From positions 248,001 to 312,000 of the forward strand of contig NZ_DJJS01000006.1 in assembly GCF_002434265.1 (NCBI RefSeq): DNA of 64,000 nt. Reading direction: 5' to 3'. The stretch comes from Pseudomonas sp. UBA6562 (lineage in GTDB: Bacteria; Pseudomonadota; Gammaproteobacteria; Pseudomonadales; Pseudomonadaceae). A program made the position numbers and the translations under genes. Positions 8,836 through 17,094 of this stretch are shown here, in pieces. Within the stretch, counting starts at the first letter, position 1. Each line of letters begins with the position of its first letter. The notes under the pieces are model-generated. The model did not search any database and was not told the DNA's origin. It saw only the letters and a program-made list of their open reading frames with translations.

Positions 8836-9510
8836 ATGCAGCCACTGGACCACACCGCCTACCTGACCCTGCGTGAAGGCGCACGCGTGATCGAGGCCGA
8901 TGGCTCCGGCGACAAGGTGCTGCAGATGCCGGACGGACGCTTTCTCAAGCTGTTCCGGCGCAAGCGCTGGCTGACCTCGGCCGCTCTTTTTCCCTATGCC
9001 CAGCGCTTCGCCGACAATGCGCGTCGGCTAAGCGCGCTGGGCATAGAGACGCCCGAAGTGCTGGCGGTGTACCGGATCAAGAGCATCGAGCGCGACGGCG
9101 TCTACTACGCACCGCTGCAAGGTTCCACCCTGCGTCAGTTGGTCCAACAGGGAGTGGCCGACGACACCTTGCGTGAGCGTTATGGCGCCTTCGTTGCGCA
9201 GTTGCACGACCAAGGCGTGTATTTTCGCTCGCTGCATTTGGGCAACGTGGTCCTGACCCCGGCCCATGTGCTGGGCCTGATCGACATCGCCGACCTGAAC
9301 CAGCGCAGGCTGGCGCTCGGGCCAAGCAAGCGGCTGCGCAACTTCCAGCACATGCTGCGCTATCGCGAAGACCGTGCCTGGCTGCGCGGCCACGATGAGG
9401 GACAGGCGTTTCTGCGCGGCTACGCAGCGGCGTTGCCGCAAAGCCCCGGTTACGAGCGTTTGCTGACGCGGATCGCGGCGCTGCTCGCCGACACGCCGCA
9501 CGTCGCTTAA
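8836..9510 (+). CDS. WaaP/toluene-tolerance-type lipopolysaccharide kinase-like protein
   Basis: 224 residues of a small protein-kinase-like fold: an N-terminal lobe with GDKVLQMPDGRFLKLFRRKRW, a catalytic-loop-like segment LHDQGVYFRSLHLGNVVL and a DFG-equivalent in GLIDIADLN. This resembles Kdo/WaaP-family kinases, often annotated toluene tolerance protein in Pseudomonas, which phosphorylate LPS-core heptose or Kdo. The ATG at 8836 was chosen because a GAGGA ribosome-binding site lies about 8 bases upstream; the longer open frame back to 8737 has no RBS. It is convergent with the membrane protein gene at 9507, the stops sharing TTAA. The exact substrate is not determinable. Confidence 0.8.
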   Translation: MQPLDHTAYLTLREGARVIEADGSGDKVLQMPDGRFLKLFRRKRWLTSAALFPYAQRFADNARRLSALGIETPEVLAVYRIKSIERDGVYYAPLQGSTLRQLVQQGVADDTLRERYGAFVAQLHDQGVYFRSLHLGNVVLTPAHVLGLIDIADLNQRRLALGPSKRLRNFQHMLRYREDRAWLRGHDEGQAFLRGYAAALPQSPGYERLLTRIAALLADTPHVA

Positions 9511-10988
9511 GGACCTAGCACCAGCACGGTGTCGCCCTTGCGGTTGGCGAAACTGGCCAGCACCTGCAGCCTGTGCTCGTGCAGCCACGCTTCGAGCCAG
9601 GGCTCGTCGCGCTCGGCCTCGATCACGAAGTAGCGGTAGCTGCCTGCCAGCGCCGGCCCCATGGCGGCTTCACGGGTCAGGTCGCTCAGTTCGTAACCAC
9701 GCCCCGCGTAATAGCCGATGCGGCCGTCTTCGTAGAAAATCGGCGCCTGCGCTGGCGTATGCGCAGAGATCCAGTGGCCTGCCTCGACATAGTGGGTCTT
9801 GCGGGCGCCCAGCGAGATCACGTTCGCCAGCATGACCAGCACGCCGACCAGCGCCAACAGCTTGCCCAGACGCGGGTGCGCCCGGTGGAACGCATGCAGC
9901 GCCATCGCCAGCAACGGCACCAGCAACAGCACCAGCAGGCTCAAGTAGCGGCTGTTCATGAACTGCGCACGGATGAAGAACACCATGAGCACCACCAGAT
10001 ACAGCGATGCCGTGAGCGCCAGGACCCGGTACTCGCGCCAGTAGCGCGAGCAGGCGGCCCAAGTGCGTCGGTCGAGAAACGCCAACGCGCCCGGCCCCAT
10101 GAGGCTGACGCACTTGATCAGCAGCGCGCCGCTCAAGCCGATGAAGATGATCCGCCCCGCTTCGTTGGCCGAATACTTGTTGGTCAGCGAATCGGCGAAC
10201 TGATGGCTCAGCTGGGTGAAGGCTCCGAACAGGCCGGCAGGCCGGACCAGCTCCAGGTAGTAGTCCAACCGACGCGCGTCGAGGGCGCCCCACCCGGCCA
10301 ATACTGCGACACCCACGATAACTGTCAGGGCCGGCAGCCAGGCGATCTGGGCGAACCGGCGTCGCTGCCCGGCCGTCCATAGTGCCGGCAACTGCCAGAG
10401 CAGCACGCAACCGCCGACCAGGACCGCCTCCAGGCGAAACAGGCTGCCCAGGCCGATCGCTACCCACACGGACGCCGCCAGTCCCCAACCGCCCCGCGCC
10501 TGCCAACGCATGGCCAGCCACAGCGCCAGGGTGCAGAAGAACCAGAAACCGGACTCACGAATGATATCGCCGCGGAACTGGTTCACCGCCGGCATCGCCA
10601 GCACGATCCAGCAGGCCCAATAGGCGGCTTGAGGAGCACGTTGACGAACCAGATCGACCATCAGCGCGCACGTGCCCGCTGCGAACAGGATCGACCACAG
10701 GTAGGCGCAGTATTCCAGCGGTAGGCGCAGCAGCGCATGGGTCCCCGCCAGCAGCAGTGGATACCAGGGCCAGTCGAAGCGCGACTGCACCCCAGCCAGG
10801 TCATGCTCGCCGGCCTGTCGCGCCAGGTCCAAGTAAAATGCTCCGTCGCGTCCGACCGTCACCACACCGAGGATGGCGATGATCGACAGCACCAGGCTGC
10901 CCAAGCCAGCCAGCCATACGGGGTCGAAACGCTCGAGCATGCGCAGCGCGGAAGATTCGGGACGGACGGAGGAGCGTTCGGAGCGCAT
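9507..10988 (-). CDS. Polytopic membrane protein, probable GT-C type glycosyltransferase
   Basis: 493 residues with about ten to twelve hydrophobic segments. The first periplasmic loop carries RDGAFYLDLARQAG, the place where GT-C (PMT/ArnT-like) enzymes hold a catalytic acidic residue, and the C-terminal about 90 residues are a soluble domain (YFVIEAERDEPW..). This layout and the LPS context suggest a polyprenyl-phosphate-sugar dependent transferase acting at the periplasmic face. I chose the ATG at 10988 (MRSERSS); GTG at 11027 would add 13 residues. It is third in the minus-strand run carbamoyltransferase - GT2 - this gene. A transporter-like role is the main alternative. Confidence 0.75.
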   Translation of the reverse strand: MRSERSSVRPESSALRMLERFDPVWLAGLGSLVLSIIAILGVVTVGRDGAFYLDLARQAGEHDLAGVQSRFDWPWYPLLLAGTHALLRLPLEYCAYLWSILFAAGTCALMVDLVRQRAPQAAYWACWIVLAMPAVNQFRGDIIRESGFWFFCTLALWLAMRWQARGGWGLAASVWVAIGLGSLFRLEAVLVGGCVLLWQLPALWTAGQRRRFAQIAWLPALTVIVGVAVLAGWGALDARRLDYYLELVRPAGLFGAFTQLSHQFADSLTNKYSANEAGRIIFIGLSGALLIKCVSLMGPGALAFLDRRTWAACSRYWREYRVLALTASLYLVVLMVFFIRAQFMNSRYLSLLVLLLVPLLAMALHAFHRAHPRLGKLLALVGVLVMLANVISLGARKTHYVEAGHWISAHTPAQAPIFYEDGRIGYYAGRGYELSDLTREAAMGPALAGSYRYFVIEAERDEPWLEAWLHEHRLQVLASFANRKGDTVLVLGP

Positions 10989-11094
10989 GGTCGAGCCTTG
11001 GAATATGAATGCCGCGGGGTTGGGCACTACAGTCGACGGTAAGTGCCCAGCAACGTTGAAAAAGCCTGCACGCTCGCGTCACGTTTGCCGATCG

Positions 11095-12009
11095 TCACTT
11101 GAACAGGCACCGGAGGGCTTTGCGTGTGTATGACCAGCGCCTGAGCGCCGAGAGGTCGTAACGCAGGGCCTGCAAGTAGAGGCGCCTGGCCCGCGCGTAG
11201 TCGCCGGCGCCGTAGCAATCGCGAAACAGCGAGAGGCAACGCTGGGTCAGGAATGCCCGGCGCAGGCTGTGCAACGATGCAGGCAGGCGTGCGGGAGAGA
11301 ACACCTCGTCGACCATCTCGATGCCAGCTGCCAGACTTTGCTTGAGGTCATGCCGCATGCTGTCGTGGTGCTTGTAGATCAAGGCCAGGGGATGATCGAT
11401 GATCGTGCACTCGAAACGTGCCAACACCTGAGCGAAGACCGGGATGTCCTCGACGTTGCGCAGGTGTTCCGGATAGGTGCCCGGCGCGAAGACGTCGCGG
11501 TGCATGGCACAGGCCCCGTTGGACAACGAGATGCTCTTGTCTATCAGGTAGCCGCGAACGCGAGCATAGGGCGAGACCGGCAAGGGCCGGACCGTGTGTA
11601 GCGTGCGCGCCCCACTTTCAAAAACCGACCAGTGCCCGCCGATGACCATGCGCGTGGACGGGTGGGCCTTGATGTGCAGACCCAATGCGTCCAGCGCACC
11701 GGGCGCCAGCTCGTCGTCGGCATCGAGAAAGATCAGGTACTGCCCGCGCGTCTGGGCAATGCCCAGGTTGCGCACCGAGGACAAGCCGCCATTGGTCTTG
11801 CGCACGACGCGAAAACGCCCGGGGTGCTGCACAGACAGCTGGTGCAGCACCTCGGGCGTGTCGTCCGTAGAACCGTCGTCGATGACCATCAGGTCACAGT
11901 CGACGTTCAGTTGCGCCAGAACGGAGGTGACCGCCCTGGGCAAGACCTTGGCGTAGTTGTACGCAGGAATAACGACGCTGATCAGCACGTTAGTCTTCTG
12001 CATATCCAT
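11095..12009 (-). CDS. Family 2 glycosyltransferase
   Basis: 304 residues with a classic GT-A/GT2 N-terminal domain: SVVIPAYNYAKVLPRAVTSV, the nucleotide-binding DDGSTDDT, the GGLSSVRNLGI helix and the DxD-type metal site FLDADDE at about residues 93-99. The C-terminal third is helical and basic, as in LPS-core transferases. Soluble or peripheral inner-membrane protein. Its ATG lies 20 bases inside the end of the carbamoyltransferase gene, so translation is probably coupled. It most likely adds a hexose to the core that the carbamoyltransferase also modifies, but the sugar is not predictable. Confidence 0.9.
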   Translation of the reverse strand: MDMQKTNVLISVVIPAYNYAKVLPRAVTSVLAQLNVDCDLMVIDDGSTDDTPEVLHQLSVQHPGRFRVVRKTNGGLSSVRNLGIAQTRGQYLIFLDADDELAPGALDALGLHIKAHPSTRMVIGGHWSVFESGARTLHTVRPLPVSPYARVRGYLIDKSISLSNGACAMHRDVFAPGTYPEHLRNVEDIPVFAQVLARFECTIIDHPLALIYKHHDSMRHDLKQSLAAGIEMVDEVFSPARLPASLHSLRRAFLTQRCLSLFRDCYGAGDYARARRLYLQALRYDLSALRRWSYTRKALRCLFK

Positions 12010-13744
12010 TCGCGCCCTCTTTGACCACGAGGATGTCCTCCATGATCAGGTACTGCAGATCAGAGCCATAGAACATATTCAGCGCGTCGGTGGGCGAGCA
12101 GATCATCGGCTCGCCACGGCGGTTGAGCGAAGTGTTCAGCGACACGCCGTTGCCGGTCAGGTCTTCGAGGGCCTTCATCATGTCGTAGTAGCGCGGGTTG
12201 TATTCGCGCTTGAGCACCTGGGCCCGCGAAGTGCCGTCTTCGTGCACCACTTCCGGGACGCGGGTCTTCCATTCTTCGGCGACTTCGAAGGTGAAGGTCA
12301 TGAACGGCGCCGGATGGTCGATCTTGATCATTTGTGGGGCGACGGTGTCGAGCATCGACGGGCAGAAGGGTCTCCAGCGTTCGCGGAACTTGATCTGCTC
12401 GTTGATGCGGTTGGCCACGTCGGGCACGCTCGGGCAACCGACGATGGAGCGGCCGCCCAAGGCCCGTGGGCCGAACTCCATGCGCCCCTGGAACCAGGCC
12501 ACCGGGTTGCCGTCGACCATGATCTTGGCGATGCGCTGAGGCATGTCGTCGATCTTGCGCCACTTCGGCGCGCTCGGGTGGCGCGCGCAGGCGGCGATGA
12601 CGTCTTCGTTGGAGTACGCAGGGCCGAGGTAGACGTGCTCCATCTTCTCCACCGGCACGCCGCGGGCATGTGATATGTAGGCGGCGGCGCCCACTGCGGT
12701 GCCGGCATCGCCGGACGCGGGCTGGACGAACAGCTCCTTGACGTCCGGCCGGGCGATGATCTTCTGGTTCAGCTTGACGTTCAGCGCGCAGCCGCCGGCG
12801 AAGGCCAGCTTGCCGGTTTCGCGCAGGGTGTCGCCCAGGTAGTGGTCGATCATTTGCAACGCCAGCTTCTCGAACAACGCCTGCATGCTGGCGGCATAGT
12901 GGATGTACGGCTCGTCGGCGATGTCGCCTTCGCGCTTAGGGCCCAGCCATTCGATCAGCTTGGGCGAGAAGTAGAAGCCCTTGCCCTTCTCTTTATGGCG
13001 GCGCAGGCCGATGACGTTGGCGTACTCGGTATTGATCACCAGTTCGCCGTTTTCGAAGCTGGCCAGGCGCGAGAAGTCGTATTTGCTGGCGTCCCCATAG
13101 GGCGCCATGCCCATGACCTTGAACTCGCCGTCGAGCATTTCGAAGCCCAGGAATTCGGTGATCGCGCCATACAGGCCGCCCAGCGAGTCGGGGTCGAAGA
13201 ACTCCTTGATCTTGTGGATCTTGCCGTTTTCGCCGTAGCCGAAGAAGGTGGTGGCGTATTCGCCCTTGCCGTCGATGCCGAGGATCGCGGTCTTTTCCTT
13301 GAAGCCCGAGCAGTGGTAGGCGCTGGACGCGTGCGCCAGGTGGTGCTCGACTGGCTCGATCTTGATCTTCTTCGGATCGAAGCCCAGTTGCTCCAGGCAC
13401 CAGACGATCTTCTTGCGGTAGCGCTTGTAGCGCCGGTTGCCCATGAGGATGGCATCCAGGGCGCGATCCGGGGCGTACCAATAGCGCTTGGCGTAGTGCC
13501 AGCGGGCTTTGCCGAACAGGCTGATGGGGGCGAAGGGAATGGCCACCACATCGACGTCGGACGGCTTGATGCCGGCTTGCTCCAGGCAGAACTTCGCCGA
13601 CTCGTAGGGCATGCGGTTCTTCGCATGCTTGTCACGCACGAAGCGCTCTTCTTCGGCGGCGGCGACCAGCTTGCCGTCGATGTACAACGCCGCGGAAGGG
13701 TCATGGCTAAGGGCGCCGGACAGGCCAAGAATCGTCAATGCCAA
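11990..13744 (-). CDS. NodU/CmcH-family O-carbamoyltransferase (WapO-like)
   Basis: 584 residues. The N-terminal Kae1-like domain has GLSGALSHDPSAALYIDG and AAAEEERF, then the metal/carbamoyl-adenylate His motif EHHLAHASSAY; the C-terminal YrdC-like region carries MEFGPRALGGRSIVGCP, both typical of carbamoyl-phosphate dependent carbamoyltransferases. In P. aeruginosa the positional equivalent WapO carbamoylates inner-core heptose. A TTG at 13744 fits the family N-terminus (ALTILGLSG) and has a GAAGAGGCGAG ribosome-binding region 6-7 bases upstream; longer ATG/GTG starts would add 15 non-conserved residues. Rare TTG start noted. First gene of its run. Confidence 0.92.
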   Translation of the reverse strand: MALTILGLSGALSHDPSAALYIDGKLVAAAEEERFVRDKHAKNRMPYESAKFCLEQAGIKPSDVDVVAIPFAPISLFGKARWHYAKRYWYAPDRALDAILMGNRRYKRYRKKIVWCLEQLGFDPKKIKIEPVEHHLAHASSAYHCSGFKEKTAILGIDGKGEYATTFFGYGENGKIHKIKEFFDPDSLGGLYGAITEFLGFEMLDGEFKVMGMAPYGDASKYDFSRLASFENGELVINTEYANVIGLRRHKEKGKGFYFSPKLIEWLGPKREGDIADEPYIHYAASMQALFEKLALQMIDHYLGDTLRETGKLAFAGGCALNVKLNQKIIARPDVKELFVQPASGDAGTAVGAAAYISHARGVPVEKMEHVYLGPAYSNEDVIAACARHPSAPKWRKIDDMPQRIAKIMVDGNPVAWFQGRMEFGPRALGGRSIVGCPSVPDVANRINEQIKFRERWRPFCPSMLDTVAPQMIKIDHPAPFMTFTFEVAEEWKTRVPEVVHEDGTSRAQVLKREYNPRYYDMMKALEDLTGNGVSLNTSLNRRGEPMICSPTDALNMFYGSDLQYLIMEDILVVKEGANGYAED

Positions 13745-13907
13745 GGGACTCGCCTCTTCAATCGGTAAAAAGTGCGCCACGGGCGGCAACGGCCGGCGGC
13801 GGCTAAAGCGCGGGATTATAACGCAAACAATGAAGGCTGGCCCTAGCGGCGGTATCTATGTAGCGCCTCGTCGCAAAGGCACGAAGACGCGCCACGCGGG
13901 CCGCGGA

Positions 13908-14744
13908 TCATTCGGCGATCAGCCAGTCCATGCGCCAGCTGCCGGCGCTCTGCTTGAGCTCTTGCGCCAGCCAGGGCAGCAGCTCGCGCAACTCTTCCTC
14001 CAGACCCCAAGGCGGGTTGGCGATGGCCAAACCCGAGCCGTTCAGGCCCTGCGGGCTGTCCTGATGGTGCACGTACAGTTCGACGCGCAGCAGCTTGGGC
14101 GCGCCGGTGCTGGTGAGGTCCTGGTAGAAACGGGTGAGCGCGCGCTGGTCCTTGATCGGGTACCAGATGGCCGCCACGGTCTGTCGCATGCGCGCGATGG
14201 CTTCTTTCACGGCCAGGGTGCAGCGCTTGAGCTCGTCGGCCTGTTCGAAGGGCGGGTCGATGAGCATGATGGCGCGCTTTTCCTGCACGGGCAGCAAGGC
14301 CCGCGGTACGTGCCAGCCTTCGCCCAGGTGCACGACCACGCGCGGGTCCTTCTTCATGTTGTCCTTGAGCAACGGCCCGTCTTCGGGGTGCTTCTCGTTG
14401 AGCAGGGCGCGGTCCTGCTGACGCATCAGCCGGCGGGCCAACTCGGGGGAGCCTGGGTAGTAGCGCAGCTCGCCCTCGGGGTTCAGACGCTTGATCACAC
14501 GCAGGTAGTCAGCCGCCACTTCAGGCAGGTCGTCGCGACCCCACAGCCGTGCGACCCCTTCGAGGTATTCGCCGGTGCGGCTGGCCTGGTCGCCATGCAG
14601 GTCGTACAGGCCGAGGCCGGCATGGGTGTCGAGGTAGGCGAACGGCTGCTCCTTGCGCGACATCAGGGCGATGAGGCGGGTGAGCACGATGTGTTTGAAG
14701 ACGTCGGCGTGGTTGCCGGCGTGGAAGGCGTGACGATAGTTCAT
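13908..14744 (-). CDS. rlmJ: 23S rRNA (adenine2030-N6)-methyltransferase RlmJ
   Basis: 278 residues, typical length. It starts MNYRHAFHAGNHADVFKH, the near-invariant RlmJ N-terminus, has the SAM-binding YLDTHAGLGLYDL and the N6-adenine methyltransferase motif IV as DPPF (residues 163-166). It methylates A2030 of free 23S rRNA in the cytoplasm. Single-gene unit: the carbamoyltransferase gene upstream in the sequence and a small unknown plus-strand gene on the other side are both separated by over 150 bases. Confidence 0.97.
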   Translation of the reverse strand: MNYRHAFHAGNHADVFKHIVLTRLIALMSRKEQPFAYLDTHAGLGLYDLHGDQASRTGEYLEGVARLWGRDDLPEVAADYLRVIKRLNPEGELRYYPGSPELARRLMRQQDRALLNEKHPEDGPLLKDNMKKDPRVVVHLGEGWHVPRALLPVQEKRAIMLIDPPFEQADELKRCTLAVKEAIARMRQTVAAIWYPIKDQRALTRFYQDLTSTGAPKLLRVELYVHHQDSPQGLNGSGLAIANPPWGLEEELRELLPWLAQELKQSAGSWRMDWLIAE

Positions 14745-14913
14745 GGCGGCTCCTGCGAAGGCGGCAAGTCTACCGCTTCGCGCAGGTGGCGTCAGGCCTG
14801 GCGACCATTGAATCGATGGGTTGGCGACGGCCTTGTGCCAGGGTAGACGTTCCGAATCTCAATGAACGCCGAGGTCGAGCATAGTCATGGCTCCACTTAC
14901 CCGGAGCACGACC

Positions 14914-15174
14914 ATGAAAGCTACGATCAACTTCGACGTTCTCGCCAACGTACCGACCCTGCACGGCGCCTTGGGCATCCCGAACGCACCATACACGGCC
15001 CAGTTGGAGCTCGAACGTCCGGACGGCACCACCGAAACCATCGTGGTGCCATCCACCGACAGCGATGCATGGGCAGTCACCCCCACCGGCTACGCGCCCG
15101 GCTCTTACTCTGCCGTCATCCGATCCCGGGAAGAAGGCAAGTTCGAAGCCAGCCGCCGGCCGTTCACCCTGTAA
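14914..15174 (+). CDS. Small hypothetical protein
   Basis: 86 residues starting MKATINFDVLANVP at an ATG with GGAG about 8 bases upstream; the longer frame from 14887 has no better signal. No signal peptide, Cys or transmembrane helix. The pattern of alternating hydrophobic residues (YTAQLELERPDGTTETIVV, SYSAVIRSREEGKF) suggests a small beta-sandwich. Family unknown. It ends 6 bases before a strong hairpin shared with the end of putP, so it is a stand-alone gene divergent from rlmJ. Confidence 0.7.
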   Translation: MKATINFDVLANVPTLHGALGIPNAPYTAQLELERPDGTTETIVVPSTDSDAWAVTPTGYAPGSYSAVIRSREEGKFEASRRPFTL

Positions 15175-15180
15175 AACGAC

Positions 15181-15221
15181 TGCGCGCAACGCCAGCTCCC
15201 CTCGAGCCGGCGTTGCGCGCA
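15181..15221. terminator. Convergent terminator hairpin between small gene and putP
   Basis: A 13-bp perfect stem (TGCGCGCAACGCC pairing with 15209-15221) with a 15-base loop lies just after the small plus-strand gene and 38 bases after the putP stop. On the minus strand it is followed by a short T-rich stretch (CGTTTT), so it fits a terminator for putP best. A second GCCCGGC/GCCGGGC hairpin lies at 15228-15246. Confidence 0.6.
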
Positions 15222-15258
15222 AGCGATGCCCGGCGTGCTGCCGGGCACCTGCATCACA

Positions 15259-16737
15259 TCACTTACCGTTGTGGTACGCCGCATCGGCCGCTTCGAAGCG
15301 CGACAGCATGCCGCTCGACGGACGACCCATCTTGCTCACCAGAACGATGGCGATGCTGGCCAGCAGGAAGCCTGGGATAATTTCGTACAGACCCCACGGA
15401 TCGATCTGTTTCCAGACGATGACCGTGACCGCACCGAGTACGATACCGGCCAGAGCGCCGTTGCGGGTCATGCCCTTCCACAGCACCGAGATCAGCACCA
15501 CCGGACCGAAGGCGGCACCGAAACCTGCCCAGGCATAGGCCACCAGACCCAGCACGCGGTTTTCCGGATTCGCGGCCATGGCGATAGCAATCAGCGCCAC
15601 GGCCAGCACCATCGCACGACCGACCCAGACCAGCTCACGTTGCGAAGCGCCCTTGCGCAGGAAGGCTTTGTAGAAGTCTTCAGTCAGCGCACTGGAGCAC
15701 ACCAGCAACTGGCAGCTCAGGGTGCTCATCACCGCGGCCAGGATCGCCGACAGCAACACGCCTGCGATCCAGGGGTTGAAGAGGATCTTCGCCAGCTCGA
15801 TGAACACCCGCTCCGGGTTTTCCGTGACCGGGCCTGCCACCTCGGGGTGGGCCGAGAAGTAGGCGATGCCGAAGAAGCCCACGGCACAGGTGCCGGCCAG
15901 GCACAGGATCATCCAGGTCATGGAGATGCGGCGGGCCTTGGCGATGGATTTCACCGAGTCGGCCGCCATGAAGCGCGCCAGGATGTGCGGCTGGCCGAAA
16001 TAGCCCAGGCCCCAGCCCATCAGCGAGACGATGCCGACGAAGGTAGCGCCCTTGAGCAGGTCGAAGTTGGCCGGGTTCTGCGCTTCGATGGCCAGGAAGG
16101 TGGTGTCGATGCCGCCGGTGGAGAGCAGCACGATGATCGGCGTGAGGATCAGCGCGAAGATCATCAGCGAGGCCTGCACGGTGTCGGTCCAGCTGACCGC
16201 CAGGAAGCCGCCCAGGAAGGTGTAGGCGATGGTCGCTGCCGCGCCGGCCCACAGCGCCGTTTCGTACGGCATGCCGAAGGTGCTTTCGAACAGCCGCGCG
16301 CCGGCGACGATGCCCGAGGCGCAATAGATGGTGAAGAACACCAGGATCACCACCGCCGAAATGATCCGCAGCACGCCGCTACGGTCTTCGAAACGGCTGG
16401 AGAAATAGTCCGGAAGGGTCAGGGCATCGCCGTTGTACTCGGTCTGCACGCGCAGACGGCCGGCGACGAACAGCCAGTTCAGGTAGGCGCCGACGGTCAG
16501 GCCGATGGCGATCCAGATTTCCGACAGGCCCGACATGTAGATCGCGCCCGGCAAGCCCATCAGCAGCCAGCCGCTCATGTCCGACGCGCCTGCCGACAGG
16601 GCGGTGACCACACTGCCCAGGCTGCGACCGCCGAGGATGTAGTCGGAAAGGTTGTTGGTGGCGCGATAGGCCGCGAGGCCGATGAGTACCATCGCCGCGA
16701 TGTAGATCACGAACGTGATAGTGAGTGGATTGCTCAT
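15259..16737 (-). CDS. putP: Sodium/proline symporter PutP
   Basis: 492 residues, 13 predicted membrane segments, SSSF family. It begins MSNPLTITFVIYIAAMVLIG and has the hallmark GGRSLGSVVTALSAGASDMSGWLLMGLPG stretch whose TM2 Ser/Asp residues form the Na+ and proline sites. It imports proline with Na+ for use as carbon and nitrogen source. It is divergent from putA across a 357-base control region containing PutA-type GTTGCA motifs, so repression by PutA in the absence of proline is likely. Confidence 0.97.
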   Translation of the reverse strand: MSNPLTITFVIYIAAMVLIGLAAYRATNNLSDYILGGRSLGSVVTALSAGASDMSGWLLMGLPGAIYMSGLSEIWIAIGLTVGAYLNWLFVAGRLRVQTEYNGDALTLPDYFSSRFEDRSGVLRIISAVVILVFFTIYCASGIVAGARLFESTFGMPYETALWAGAAATIAYTFLGGFLAVSWTDTVQASLMIFALILTPIIVLLSTGGIDTTFLAIEAQNPANFDLLKGATFVGIVSLMGWGLGYFGQPHILARFMAADSVKSIAKARRISMTWMILCLAGTCAVGFFGIAYFSAHPEVAGPVTENPERVFIELAKILFNPWIAGVLLSAILAAVMSTLSCQLLVCSSALTEDFYKAFLRKGASQRELVWVGRAMVLAVALIAIAMAANPENRVLGLVAYAWAGFGAAFGPVVLISVLWKGMTRNGALAGIVLGAVTVIVWKQIDPWGLYEIIPGFLLASIAIVLVSKMGRPSSGMLSRFEAADAAYHNGK

Positions 16738-16787
16738 GTGGTGTCCTGGTGTTTGTTGTTATGGAAACAGCGAACCGTAATGGCACG

Positions 16788-16793
16788 GTTGCA
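16788..16793 (+). promoter_or_regulatory. Putative PutA operator, GTTGCA site 1
   Basis: GTTGCA within CGGTTGCACCC, 50 bases upstream of the putP start; binding here would occlude the putP promoter or leader. Confidence 0.5.
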
Positions 16794-16852
16794 CCCAGGC
16801 CGCGAATCCTAGGTGACAACTCGAAGCGGGCGCAACCGTTTTTCACTTGACA

Positions 16853-16858
16853 GTTGCA
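16853..16858 (+). promoter_or_regulatory. Putative PutA operator, GTTGCA site 2
   Basis: GTTGCA directly follows TTGACA (16847-16852), followed by ACC as in the other sites. It is 65 bases from site 1. Confidence 0.5.
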
Positions 16859-17009
16859 CCTTCAGATTTTTCTGAAAATCACTCAAGAGATCTGCCCCAT
16901 ATCCGTGCACAATTTCAGAAGATAGGCCGCAAACCGACATGTTTCCGCCGTTTTTAGGCATGCCGCCGACCTGTCGGACGAATAGCACCCTCTTCCCTTG
17001 AAATTTCGG

Positions 17010-17025
17010 GTTGCACCCGGTTGCA
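17010..17025 (+). promoter_or_regulatory. Putative PutA operator, tandem GTTGCA sites 3 and 4
   Basis: Two GTTGCACC motifs start at 17010 and 17020, exactly 10 bases apart, so on the same helix face; this would let two PutA dimers bind side by side. They end 69 bases before the putA ATG. Confidence 0.6.
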
Positions 17026-17094
17026 CCTCGCTTGGCCTTGGCGCTAATCTTGCCGCCTGCACAAGCCACGCCGTGGCAATAATGAGGACAAGAA

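Larger units (their letters stand above)
16738..17094. promoter_or_regulatory. putP-putA divergent control region
   Basis: 357 bases between the two divergent starts, AT-richer than the flanking genes. It contains four exact GTTGCA motifs, the core recognised by the ribbon-helix-helix domain of E. coli PutA, all on the plus strand: two near putP and a tandem pair near putA. A perfect 6-bp inverted repeat TTCAGA-TTTT-TCTGAA lies at 16861-16876 and a TTGACA sequence at 16847-16852. No complete sigma-70 promoter could be fixed. The putA start has a GAGGA ribosome-binding site at about 17083. Confidence 0.8.

Noticed and set aside
16861..16876. TTCAGA/TCTGAA inverted repeat as a terminator
   Set aside because: Short AT-rich stem within a divergent promoter region; more likely part of regulatory DNA than a termination signal.
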